Made by a program: the position numbers and the translations under genes. The notes under the pieces are model-generated. The model saw only the letters and a program-made list of their open reading frames with translations, was not told where the DNA came from and did no database searches. From Nitratireductor mangrovi (GTDB lineage: Bacteria > Pseudomonadota > Alphaproteobacteria > Rhizobiales > Rhizobiaceae), in NCBI RefSeq assembly GCF_007922615.2, contig NZ_CP042301.2, positions 2,914,001 through 2,978,000 of the forward strand: a stretch of 64,000 bases of DNA, given 5' to 3'. Of this stretch, positions 57,615 to 64,000 are shown in pieces (within the stretch, counting starts at the first letter, position 1; each line of letters begins with the position of its first letter).

Positions 57615-57646
57615 GGCCGGAGGTCGCCAGGCAGGCACCTCCGGCC
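57615..57646. repeat. 10-bp inverted repeat upstream of hydrolase gene
   Basis: GGCCGGAGGT (57615-57624) and ACCTCCGGCC (57637-57646) are perfect complements with 12 bases between. It lies 70 bases before the hydrolase ATG in a ~245-base stretch without genes. No T-run follows, so its role (attenuator, operator or RNA hairpin) is not clear. The rest of the stretch 57447-57614 shows only short dyads. Confidence 0.5.
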
Positions 57647-57716
57647 TTGAACTTTGCGAGCCCTCCGAACGTTGATTTTCCTTTGCTTTTGGCGGTCCCA
57701 CTTCTATCACTTGCCC

Positions 57717-58715
57717 ATGAATGTCCGAGCAGATACGCCGAGCCGCAAGGAGAGCGCTGCGGCGATCCTCCATGCGACCGACGACAATCCGGTTCCGCCA
57801 CGCGCCCGGCCGGGCTTCATGCGGTCGCCTGACGGCAAACGGCTCCGCTACGCGCTTTTCCCGGCGGCCGGACGCCCGCTGAAAGGCACCGTGATCATCC
57901 TGACCGGCCGCAACGAGTGCATCGAGAAATATTTCGAGACAATCGGTGACCTCTCGCGCCTTGGCCTGTGGTCGGCGGTGATGGACTGGCGCGGCCAGGG
58001 CGGGTCCGAACGCCTGTTGCGCGATCCGCAGCGCGGACACGTCGACAGCTTCGACGATTATGTCACCGACCTAGACGCTTTTTTTGGCGAGGTCGCCCTG
58101 CCGGACTGCCCCGGGCCGTTCTACATCCTCGCCCATTCCACCGGCGCGCTGATCGCGCTTCTGGCCGCCCCCGGGCTGGTCAACCGGGTTCGCCGCATGG
58201 TGCTTTCAGCACCGCTGCTGGCTTTCGCGGATCTGCCGTTTTCCATGGAGACGCTGCGCAAGCTCAGTTCGCTCGTCTATGGCCTTGGCTTCGGCACCAT
58301 CTATTTGGGCGCTGGCCGCCGCCCCGCCGAGCCGGCGCCTTTTTCAGCCAACAAGCTGACCACGGACCTTGCGCGCTATGCACGCAACACCGCGCTCTAC
58401 AGCCAATATCCCCAACTCGCGCTGGGCGGCCCGACCGCCGGATGGATTCGCGCCGCCTGCATCGCCGTCGAACGCGTGACCGACCCCGATTTCATGCGCC
58501 GGATTCAGGTTCCCTCGCTTCTGGTCGCCGCGGGAGCCGACAAGGTGGTCGCCACCGGCGCGATCGAAGCATACGCCACGCGCCTTCATTCGGCCTCGCT
58601 GCTCACCATCGACGGCGCGCGCCACGAACTGCTGCAGGAGGCGGACATCTACCGCGAGCAGTTCCTCGCGGCTTTTTCTGCGTTCGTCCCGGGAACTGAC
58701 AGCGCACTCGGTTGA
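57717..58715 (+). CDS. Alpha/beta hydrolase, lysophospholipase (PldB)-like
   Basis: A 332-residue cytosolic hydrolase. Motifs: ILTGRNECIEKYFETIGDL, MDWRGQGGSERLL, nucleophile Ser in ILAHSTGALIAL, an Asp in AAGADKVVA and His in IDGARHELLQE. The pattern matches the monoacylglycerol lipase/lysophospholipase group. The ATG at 57717 (MNVRADTPSRK) lacks a good ribosome site, and the frame is open to a TTG at 57654; 57717 is the first ATG and is used. It ends 9 bases before the convergent hisN gene. Confidence 0.88.
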   Translation: MNVRADTPSRKESAAAILHATDDNPVPPRARPGFMRSPDGKRLRYALFPAAGRPLKGTVIILTGRNECIEKYFETIGDLSRLGLWSAVMDWRGQGGSERLLRDPQRGHVDSFDDYVTDLDAFFGEVALPDCPGPFYILAHSTGALIALLAAPGLVNRVRRMVLSAPLLAFADLPFSMETLRKLSSLVYGLGFGTIYLGAGRRPAEPAPFSANKLTTDLARYARNTALYSQYPQLALGGPTAGWIRAACIAVERVTDPDFMRRIQVPSLLVAAGADKVVATGAIEAYATRLHSASLLTIDGARHELLQEADIYREQFLAAFSAFVPGTDSALG

Positions 58716-58724
58716 GACCGCGGC

Positions 58725-59495
58725 TCAGGAGCCGATGACCGCCAGCGCGGCCGCGTGAAGGTCAGAATTGGCTGCGGCGATCACGTCGCCGCCACCCTCG
58801 GCCCGGCCGCCGCTCCACGTCGTCACAACGCCGCCTGCCTTCTCGATCAAAGGTATGAGACCAGCGATATCGTAGGATTGCAGGCCTGCTTCGACAGCCA
58901 AATCGGCATGGCCCGCGGCCACCATCGCGAAGGCGTAGCAGTCGGTACCGTAGCGAGCGAGTCTCACGCTTGCCTCCAGCCGGTCGTAAAGATCGCGCGA
59001 AGCCCCCCTGAACAGGGCCGGCGTCGTCGTGAACAGGGTCGCATCCGCCAGCGATCGCGTGGGCCGCGTCGTTAGCGCACGCGGTCCGCCCGGCCCCTCG
59101 TAAAAAGCCCCATCCTCGGTTGCGAAGTAGAGTTCGCCGGTAAAGGGCTGCGACATCAAGCCGGCCACGGCCCGCCCCTTGTCCAGGAGCCCGACCAGGG
59201 TTCCCCAGACCGGCACGCCTGAAATGAAAGCCCGCGTCCCGTCGATCGGATCGATGACCCAGACGCGACTGGCATCAGCGTTCTCGACACCATGCTCCTC
59301 GCCGAGAATGCCGTCATCGGGAAACTCGGCCCGGATCACCGCTCGGATAGCGCGTTCGGCCTCCTTGTCCGCTTCGGTGACCGGATCGAACCCGCCCGCA
59401 TCCTTGTTCGTGACCGCGCCCGCGCTGCGGAACCGAGGCAATGTTTCACCCGCGGCAGCGTCCGCGATTCGGCGCAGGAGTTCCGCACTTACCAT
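58725..59495 (-). CDS. hisN: Histidinol-phosphatase, inositol-monophosphatase family
   Basis: Mg2+-dependent phosphatase of 256 residues. In many alphaproteobacteria this IMPase-type protein (HisN) removes phosphate from histidinol phosphate in histidine synthesis. The metal sites are visible: GEEHG (Glu), VWVIDPIDGTRAF (three Asp and Thr) and LQSYDIAGLIPLIEKAGGVVTTW (Asp). Length and motif spelling favour HisN over true inositol phosphatases, but the family is broad. It is transcribed away from the sRNA gene. Confidence 0.87.
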   Translation of the reverse strand: MVSAELLRRIADAAAGETLPRFRSAGAVTNKDAGGFDPVTEADKEAERAIRAVIRAEFPDDGILGEEHGVENADASRVWVIDPIDGTRAFISGVPVWGTLVGLLDKGRAVAGLMSQPFTGELYFATEDGAFYEGPGGPRALTTRPTRSLADATLFTTTPALFRGASRDLYDRLEASVRLARYGTDCYAFAMVAAGHADLAVEAGLQSYDIAGLIPLIEKAGGVVTTWSGGRAEGGGDVIAAANSDLHAAALAVIGS

Positions 59496-59583
59496 TCCAT
59501 CCTCATTCTTGTTGCAGATTTGTCACAGAGCCGCGCGCATTGGCCTGACCAGAATGTCGGATACCAGTTTTCCACATGGCGCG

Positions 59584-59612
59584 CTTGACATTTGTGCGAT
59601 GCACAATACGTT
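59584..59612 (+). promoter_or_regulatory. Promoter of candidate AbcR-like sRNA
   Basis: CTTGAC (59584-59589) is a perfect rhizobial -35 box; TACGTT (59607-59612) stands 17 bases later as -10. The spacer holds the dyad TTGTGC/GCACAA (59592-59597, 59601-59606), a possible operator. Transcription would start near 59617-59619. Confidence 0.55.
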
Positions 59613-59618
59613 CATATG

Positions 59619-59702
59619 TGAACGGTTCGTCCGTTCATGCCCTCCTTGGGCGTTTCCTCCCTAGACTTGGACCGCGTCGTCTCCGCGATGCGGTCTTTTT
59701 TT
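59619..59702 (+). ncRNA. Small RNA, AbcR/alpha-r15-like
   Basis: An ~84-nt transcript with the usual three-hairpin plan: first hairpin TGAACGG (59619-59625)/CCGTTCA (59631-59637) with a 5-base loop, second hairpin GCCC (59639-59642)/GGGC (59648-59651) exposing UCCUU in its loop, a single-stranded CCUCCC (59656-59661), and a terminator GACCGC (59670-59675)/GCGGTC (59690-59695) followed by seven T. The pyrimidine-rich loops are complementary to ribosome sites, as in AbcR/alpha-r15 sRNAs, which repress ABC-transporter mRNAs in rhizobia, Agrobacterium and Brucella. The family call is from the layout and the sequence of the loops, not from a model search. It lies between divergently read hisN and the amidohydrolase gene. 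Confidence 0.72.
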
Positions 59703-59736
59703 GTCCGAGTCCGGCGAGTGGCTGGGCGAACTGACC

Positions 59737-60678
59737 TTATTCGGCTGCCAGCGGCGGTGTCTCGACGCCGATCCCCGCAACCGCGATCAACCTCTCGATG
59801 AACCGCGCCAAATCGTCGGCAAGGGCCGCGAAGCCCCGCGATTTGCGATAGGTGCGCTCGTCCATGTAGAGGCCGCGATTGACCTCGATCTGGAGAGCAT
59901 GCAGCCCGTGCGCCGGCCTGCCGTAATGCTCGGTGATGAAACCCCCGGCATAGGGTTTGTTGTGCGCTACCGTATATCCGAGTGAAATCAGGATGGCGAT
60001 CGCCGCCTCGGTGAGCGCGCTTGAGGCCGACGTTCCGAACCGGTCACCGATGATGAAATCGGGACGCACGCCTGCGTCACCAACCCTGATGCTGGCCGGC
60101 ATGGAGTGACAGTCAACCAGGATGCCGATGCCGAAACACGCATGGGTTTCGGTGACCAATTGCCTCAGGCACGCATGATACGGCATGTAGATGCCACTGA
60201 CCCGATCGTTGGCCTCGGAAAACGACAGTTTGGCGCCGTAGATCTCCTGGCCCTCGCCCACGATCTTCGGCACCGTGCCGAGCCCTCCCGCCACTCGCGG
60301 CGACCTGACGTTGGCGAACGATGGCAGCGCATCGCCGAACATGCGCGGATCGAGCTCCCACGGCTCTCGGTTGACGTCGAGGTAGGCGCGCGGGAAGTGG
60401 GCTGCCAGCAACGGTGCGCCAAAGGTGACGGCGCTCGCGAAGAGCTCATCGACGAAGCAGTCCTCCGATCTGCGTATGGCGTCGCGATCGAGCCGCGACA
60501 TGGCGATGAAGCGATCTGGATAGCGGCGTCCACTGTGGGGGGAGTTGAAAACGAAAGGAACCGTCTGTGCCCCGGGCCGCCGGACCTCAAACGGAGCGGC
60601 GCCGGCAAAATCGTCCTGCGCAGTCATCGGCAGCGTACCCGCCGCGGTTGGGAATGCTTCATCCGCCGAACGTGCCAT
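59737..60678 (-). CDS. N-formylglutamate amidohydrolase family protein
   Basis: Zinc-dependent amidohydrolase-type protein of 313 residues, related to HutG, which cleaves N-formylglutamate at the end of one histidine-breakdown route. Key pieces: FVFNSPHSGRRYPDRF (His for zinc), RAYLDVNREPWELDP, the metal-site DCHSMP, and NKPYAGGFITEHYGRP with HALQIEVNRGLYMD. No other hut genes are nearby, so substrate is not sure. The start at 60678 is preceded by GGGGGAT; MTAQDDFAG at 60627 is an alternative. Confidence 0.88.
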   Translation of the reverse strand: MARSADEAFPTAAGTLPMTAQDDFAGAAPFEVRRPGAQTVPFVFNSPHSGRRYPDRFIAMSRLDRDAIRRSEDCFVDELFASAVTFGAPLLAAHFPRAYLDVNREPWELDPRMFGDALPSFANVRSPRVAGGLGTVPKIVGEGQEIYGAKLSFSEANDRVSGIYMPYHACLRQLVTETHACFGIGILVDCHSMPASIRVGDAGVRPDFIIGDRFGTSASSALTEAAIAILISLGYTVAHNKPYAGGFITEHYGRPAHGLHALQIEVNRGLYMDERTYRKSRGFAALADDLARFIERLIAVAGIGVETPPLAAE

Positions 60679-60857
60679 CCGATCCCCCGCCTGTCCAGTT
60701 GGACAAATGACAAAACCGCGTCGAAATCAGGAATTTGCGTGCCGTTTACGGGAGGCACTGCGCTCGCATGAGGGCGCCGTCGTCGCCCCTTGGCGACACA
60801 GGATCGTCGTCGCGGCAGCGCGCCCCGGATTCCTCGCGTTGGCGTTCCGGCAATTCA

Positions 60858-60888
60858 CTTGATGTTTACTTCGGGCGACGCATATAAG
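60858..60888 (+). promoter_or_regulatory. Promoter of cpdR
   Basis: CTTGAT (60858-60863), 17 bases, then CATATA (60881-60886; TATAAG at 60883-60888 is an alternative -10). Both match rhizobial housekeeping promoters. The expected start of transcription is near 60893, about 55 bases before the ATG. Confidence 0.55.
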
Positions 60889-60947
60889 ATTCTTGGTTAA
60901 CGGCCGGTCGGGGCACCGGCCCGGTTCGGGAATGCGGACGGGAATCC

Positions 60948-61310
60948 ATGACGAGAATCCTACTTGCCGAAGACGACAACGACATGCGCCGTTTTCTGGT
61001 CAAGGCGCTCGAGCGCGCCGGCTATGACGTCATCGACTTCGACAATGGCGCCAGCGCCTATGAGCGGCTTCGCGAGGAGCCGTTTTCCCTGCTCCTGACG
61101 GACATCGTCATGCCGGAGATGGACGGTATCGAACTGGCCCGCCGCGCCACCGAGATCGATCCGGACCTCAAGGTCATGTTCATCACCGGCTTCGCGGCCG
61201 TCGCCCTCAACCCGGATTCGAATGCTCCCAAGGACGCCAAGGTGCTGTCCAAACCCTTCCATCTGCGCGAACTCGTCACGGAGGTCGAGAAGATGCTGAA
61301 GGCCGCCTGA
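60948..61310 (+). CDS. cpdR: Cell-cycle response regulator CpdR
   Basis: Single-domain receiver of 120 residues that controls ClpXP-dependent proteolysis of cell-cycle factors such as CtrA and PdeA; its unphosphorylated form localises ClpXP to a pole. Features seen: ILLAEDDNDMRRFL (acidic pair), phospho-Asp in LLTDIVMPEMDG, FITGFAA (Thr/Ser site) and KVLSKPF (Lys). The whole sequence matches the rhizobial CpdR pattern and ends after the receiver with no output domain. It lies upstream of tRNA-Val. Confidence 0.95.
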   Translation: MTRILLAEDDNDMRRFLVKALERAGYDVIDFDNGASAYERLREEPFSLLLTDIVMPEMDGIELARRATEIDPDLKVMFITGFAAVALNPDSNAPKDAKVLSKPFHLRELVTEVEKMLKAA

Positions 61311-61349
61311 CCGACATCCGCGCGAGGCATCCGCCCACGATTTTCGGCA

Positions 61350-61379
61350 TTGACGCCGGACGGGAATGTGTGGTCTATG
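61350..61379 (+). promoter_or_regulatory. Promoter of tRNA-Val
   Basis: TTGACG (61350-61355) and TCTATG (61374-61379) with an 18-base spacer; transcription would start near 61386, six bases before the mature tRNA. Confidence 0.45.
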
Positions 61380-61391
61380 CGCGGCGCTGAT

Positions 61392-61466
<75 letters not shown>

Positions 61467-61503
61467 TCAAAACCAAGCACTTAGCACGAGATTGCGTAGC
61501 GGC

Positions 61504-61526
61504 CGTCAGGTTCAACGAACCTGACG
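61504..61526. repeat. Perfect 10-bp inverted repeat after tRNA-Val
   Basis: CGTCAGGTTC (61504-61513) and GAACCTGACG (61517-61526) flank a 3-base centre, 37 bases past the tRNA. There is no T-run, so it may be an mRNA hairpin or protein site. It sits in the 246-base gene-free stretch 61467-61712, which shows nothing else I can support. Confidence 0.5.
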
Positions 61527-61712
61527 TGGTGGAGTTGGACCTGCTTCTCGCCTGCTGACCCGTTTCGGGCCGAACCCAGTTGCGGCCTATCGGAACATTG
61601 CCGACGATGACGACACATTGCACTTCGCCATGTCCCCCGCGCTCGCCCCAATAGCTGATCGCTATAGACGTTGATAGCGCAACGATGCGCGGTCAGGTGA
61701 TAAGGTGAGTTC

Positions 61713-62120
61713 ATGAAGAAGACGATCGGTAAGCCATTTGCCCATACCAGGCTTGTGAAGTTTCTCGACAAGCGCATTCTCGAGCTGCGTCCTCGCAAGA
61801 CACAGCTCGAGATCGCCGCGGAAGCCGGCTTCAACGCGCTCAACACGCTGGCCATGATCAAAAGCGGGGCGACCAAGCTGCCGCTCGATCGGGTGCCGGC
61901 CATGGCCAAGGCGCTCGAATGCGATCCGACGCGTCTCTTCATGCTGGCCGTCGAGCAGCAAGACTCGGCGCTGGCCCGCTTGCACAAGGAAATCTTCGGC
62001 ACGCCCGTCACGGCCAACGAGGTGGCTTGGCTAGAAGAGATCCGCTCGGCGTCAGATCACAGCGACCCGACGCTGACCACGAAAGCCCAGAAAGCGATCC
62101 GCGGCATCTTCGGCAAGTAA
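61713..62120 (+). CDS. Helix-turn-helix (XRE-like) small protein
   Basis: A 135-residue protein. Residues ~10-70 fit a Cro/XRE-type helix-turn-helix (KTQLEIAAEAGF as helix 2-3, NALNTLAMIKSGATKLPLDRVPAMAKAL after it). The C-terminal half (QQDSALARLHKEIFGTPVTANEVAWLEEIRSAS) is helical and charged. XRE-like proteins with short tails are common in rhizobial islands. No ribosome site is obvious. It is the only clear regulator in a low-density region beyond tRNA-Val, so a link to a decayed island is possible. Confidence 0.72.
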   Translation: MKKTIGKPFAHTRLVKFLDKRILELRPRKTQLEIAAEAGFNALNTLAMIKSGATKLPLDRVPAMAKALECDPTRLFMLAVEQQDSALARLHKEIFGTPVTANEVAWLEEIRSASDHSDPTLTTKAQKAIRGIFGK

Positions 62121-62282
62121 GCCAGCCGAGCAGGACGAGGACGCCGATCGGCGTTTCCCCGTGCCGACACCAGCGGGTCGTCCGACTCCCTCCATCTCGC
62201 AAAGCCGCAGAACGTGCGTAGTGCCACGCATCCTGAGTAGCAGGGCGCCTCGCTGCGTGCCGATCGTGAGACTGAACACATC

Positions 62283-62597
62283 ATGCCCTACCAAACATCA
62301 TTTGATTCCCGCTGGAATCGCGCTTTCATTCCGAAGCACCATTGGCACTTTCATCGGCGCCTCTATCAGCACTACGGACTCGTTCTTGGACCCGGTGATT
62401 TCTCGCGGATCCAGAAAGACATTCGATCCGGCCACGCACTCCTGGTAGAATCCAGGTCACCCAACCGCTTCGTCTCTGTCGCCAACGTGCGCAGCCTGCA
62501 CGAACGCATCTACGCGCTGTCCGATGGCAAGCGTCTGATCACCGAACGGACTCCGGAAGCAAGGTTGGGCGAGATCAGGAGGCGGTTGTCGCCGTAG
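62283..62597 (+). CDS. Hypothetical protein of accessory type
   Basis: A 104-residue basic protein (many Arg and His; includes HHWHFHRRLYQHYGLVLGPG and SVANVRSLHERIYALSDG). It has no signal peptide or membrane segment and I do not recognise a function. Similar short proteins with a GLVLGPGDFSRI type motif are seen in rhizobial accessory regions. No good ribosome site precedes the ATG. Existence as a real gene is only moderately supported. Confidence 0.45.
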   Translation: MPYQTSFDSRWNRAFIPKHHWHFHRRLYQHYGLVLGPGDFSRIQKDIRSGHALLVESRSPNRFVSVANVRSLHERIYALSDGKRLITERTPEARLGEIRRRLSP

Positions 62598-62929
62598 GCG
62601 CTCGGACGGGGGCGAAATCTACGATCAGCCGACATTGAACCCCGGGGGGCAAGGAGCCAAGCTCATCAGTGCCAGCGGGAGCCACCGATAGTGGAATTCT
62701 GACCCATCATCGAAGTCCTAGGAAAATCGCTCAGCAGCGGTCCGGATGCGTTCTGGCGCCCAGAGTAGGGCGCGCACCTATCCGCCCTTGTCATCCGCCT
62801 CCTTGGCCGGACGAGCGACGACATGACGGTCTTTGAAGCCGGAAAGCACCGAAGCGTGCAGTGCCCGTCACGTCGCGGGAATTCGCCCGCGGCCAGCAGC
62901 ATGCTACCGCAGGCGCCACGTTCTGCCGC
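62598..62929. other. Gene-free stretch, possibly degenerate mobile-element end
   Basis: No coding frame here looks real. The sequence around 62668-62710 has a GC-skewed, repeat-poor look, and its reverse-complement reading (GGTCAGAATTCCACTATCGG) resembles insertion-sequence flanks by eye only. No terminal inverted repeat or transposase remnant could be confirmed, so this is left as unexplained DNA. Confidence 0.3.
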
Positions 62930-63403
62930 TCAGTCGCCAAGAACCGATGCCGTCACTGACTGGATGACGCTGGTGGCCATCGCGAACTCCGCGTCGCGGG
63001 TTGTGATGCCGTGACGATCCGCAATCCAGGCGAAATCTGTATAGGCAGCAAACACCTCCCCTTTGGCATTCTCGTAGACCAGAACCCGCACCGGCCAGTC
63101 GAGCCCGGCCGTCTGGCTGGCCGTCACGAAAGTCGTGCCCAGCGCGGGATTGCCGAACATCAGCAGTGTAGACGGCAGCACCTCGTTGCCGGCGGCATTG
63201 CCGAGTTTGGCCTGATCGACGATGCCGAACCAGGTGATCCCCTTGGAGATGACATCCTTCTGGATACGCTCGATGGTTTCGGCGACCGGATAAGCGCTCT
63301 TCACGGTGACGATACCGTCGCCGTCAAGTGAGCCGGCAAAAGTGGGGCCCGCGGCTGTCGCCAGCACAGCACAGGCGAGGTAGGTCCTGACTTTCCTGAT
63401 CAT
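62930..63403 (-). CDS. Exported DUF302 protein
   Basis: A 157-residue protein with a signal peptide (ACAVLATAAGPTFAGS) and a DUF302 domain: VTVKSAYPVAETIERIQKDVISKGITWFGIVDQAKL, LPSTLLMFGNPALGTTFVTASQTAGLDWPVRVLVYENAKGEV, YTDFAWIADRHGI. DUF302 proteins are small alpha/beta domains of unknown role, some near redox or sulfur genes. AGGAGA sits 7 bases before the ATG; the longer in-frame reading upstream is out of line with the signal peptide and is rejected. It is the last complete gene in the window. Confidence 0.88.
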   Translation of the reverse strand: MIRKVRTYLACAVLATAAGPTFAGSLDGDGIVTVKSAYPVAETIERIQKDVISKGITWFGIVDQAKLGNAAGNEVLPSTLLMFGNPALGTTFVTASQTAGLDWPVRVLVYENAKGEVFAAYTDFAWIADRHGITTRDAEFAMATSVIQSVTASVLGD

Positions 63404-63539
63404 GTTTGTCTCCTGATTGGACAGCCCGGCTTCGTCCCGGGCGATGCACCACCGTGACCGGTTCTCGTTCCCGGCGATAATGCCGTCGCGGACCCGATTC
63501 GATGCCTGGTGTTGATCGCAGTCACGGCGGTGAACGCGT

Positions 63540-64000
63540 TCAGGCATCGGGCGACGACAACCGGCGCGCGACAAACATGGCCACGAGGGTCGCGGCAGCA
63601 AGGACGGCGACGCACGCGTTCCAACCGAAGCCGTCATAGGTGATGCCAAGCACGAAGCCACCCGCCAGGCCACCCGCGTAATAGGATGCGAGGTAGATGC
63701 CGCTCGCCGCCGCGCGCTCGCTGCGTGCTGTGCGGCTGACATGGCCGGTTGCCATCGCCTGGGCGAGAAAGGTGCCGACTGCAACAAGCATGAGACCGGC
63801 AAGCACCGCGGGCAGACTCGGAGAGATGAGCATTGCAAGACCGGCCACGGCCAACGCGAGCGTCGCCAGAATGCCGTGGCGTGCGCCCAGCCGGGTTGTC
63901 AGGCGGCCGGCGAGCGGAGTCGTTACCATGGACGGCAAGAAGACGAAATACACCAACCCCAGCGCCATCGGCGACAGGCTCAAGGGCTGAGCCGTCAAAT
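63540..64000 (-). CDS. MFS transporter, N-terminus missing (runs off window)
   Basis: The C-terminal part (~153 residues) of a major-facilitator transporter. It is open to the end of the window, with no convincing start within. Hydrophobic segments include LGLVYFVFLPSMVTTPLAG, LATLALAVAGLAMLI, PAVLAGLMLVAVGTFLAQAMATGHV and GGLAGGFVLGITYDG, with the short basic loop RLTTRLGARHG between the first two. The pattern resembles YnfM/arabinose-efflux-type MFS. It follows DUF302 in the same direction but 136 bases upstream of it, so it could be co-transcribed. Confidence 0.85.
   Translation of the reverse strand, partial: LTAQPLSLSPMALGLVYFVFLPSMVTTPLAGRLTTRLGARHGILATLALAVAGLAMLISPSLPAVLAGLMLVAVGTFLAQAMATGHVSRTARSERAAASGIYLASYYAGGLAGGFVLGITYDGFGWNACVAVLAAATLVAMFVARRLSSPDA

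Noticed and set aside
61504..61526. Intrinsic terminator of the tRNA-Val transcript
   Set aside because: The dyad is perfect but lacks a T-run on either strand, so it is listed only as an inverted repeat.
62666..62902. A minus-strand 78-codon frame in the gap before DUF302
   Set aside because: No ribosome site or recognised domain; composition suggests non-coding DNA, at most a degraded mobile-element end.

Overview
The window is GC-rich, densely coded chromosomal DNA of an alphaproteobacterium, most likely order Hyphomicrobiales (Rhizobiales), near Phyllobacteriaceae/Brucellaceae. The evidence is a Brucella-type Omp10 lipoprotein, CpdR next to a tRNA-Val, an AbcR/alpha-r15-like small RNA, a RpoH/ROSE-type control region on a small heat-shock gene, rhizobial-style promoters (CTTGAC-N17-CTATAT-like) and homospermidine synthase. 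The genus cannot be fixed from the sequence alone. No rRNA, CRISPR array, intact prophage or intact insertion sequence was seen.

Layout. 1-2.2 kb: a truncated GNAT acetyltransferase, then an ornithine decarboxylase with a ~430-nt structured leader (speF-motif candidate). 2.2-6.1 kb: amidase plus LysR regulator, then a DUF1007/NicO metal transporter pair with a His-rich loop. 6.1-13.3 kb: sugar-acid metabolism (DenD, SDR, a small membrane protein), a GNAT enzyme, an aminotransferase, a YciI protein, an SLC13 permease and a second SDR. 13.5-24.6 kb: TetR regulator, DUF533 protein, TrhO, an N-acetylmuramidase, KDPG aldolase, an M15-like DUF882 protein, an NtrC-type regulator, oligoendopeptidase F and a DUF3445 haem protein. 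24.7-34.4 kb: IlvD, a TPR protein, homospermidine synthase, Omp10, an AMP-forming CoA ligase and a 5'-nucleotidase/LysM protein with 84-bp tandem repeats. 34.6-46.1 kb: ferrochelatase, a hydrolase, SPFH plus NfeD, an adenylate cyclase/hydrolase fusion, KdsD, an outer-membrane barrel, GalU, an MltB-like transglycosylase and an SGNH hydrolase. 46.2-52.4 kb: glutamate synthase (gltD, gltB) with a long upstream region rich in dyads. 52.9-53.9 kb: a threonine-aldolase-like enzyme.

The most notable locus is 54.09-56.77 kb. It is a compact four-gene operon of DUF2282 precursor peptide, DUF692 (MNIO) enzyme, DUF2063 partner and DoxX membrane protein, which is the gene set of a bufferin-type copper-buffering RiPP. 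Next to it on the opposite strand is hsp20, with a heat-shock promoter and a stem-loop that covers its Shine-Dalgarno sequence. Further on lie an unannotated sRNA between hisN and an N-formylglutamate amidohydrolase gene, cpdR, tRNA-Val(GAC) and a small low-density region that may be a decayed island. The window ends in DUF302 and a truncated MFS transporter.

Genes that work together: ornithine decarboxylase makes putrescine, which homospermidine synthase can use; GltB/GltD form one enzyme; KdsD, GalU, the barrel, the transglycosylase and the SGNH protein all serve the envelope; the buf operon, the NicO system and ferrochelatase touch metal handling.
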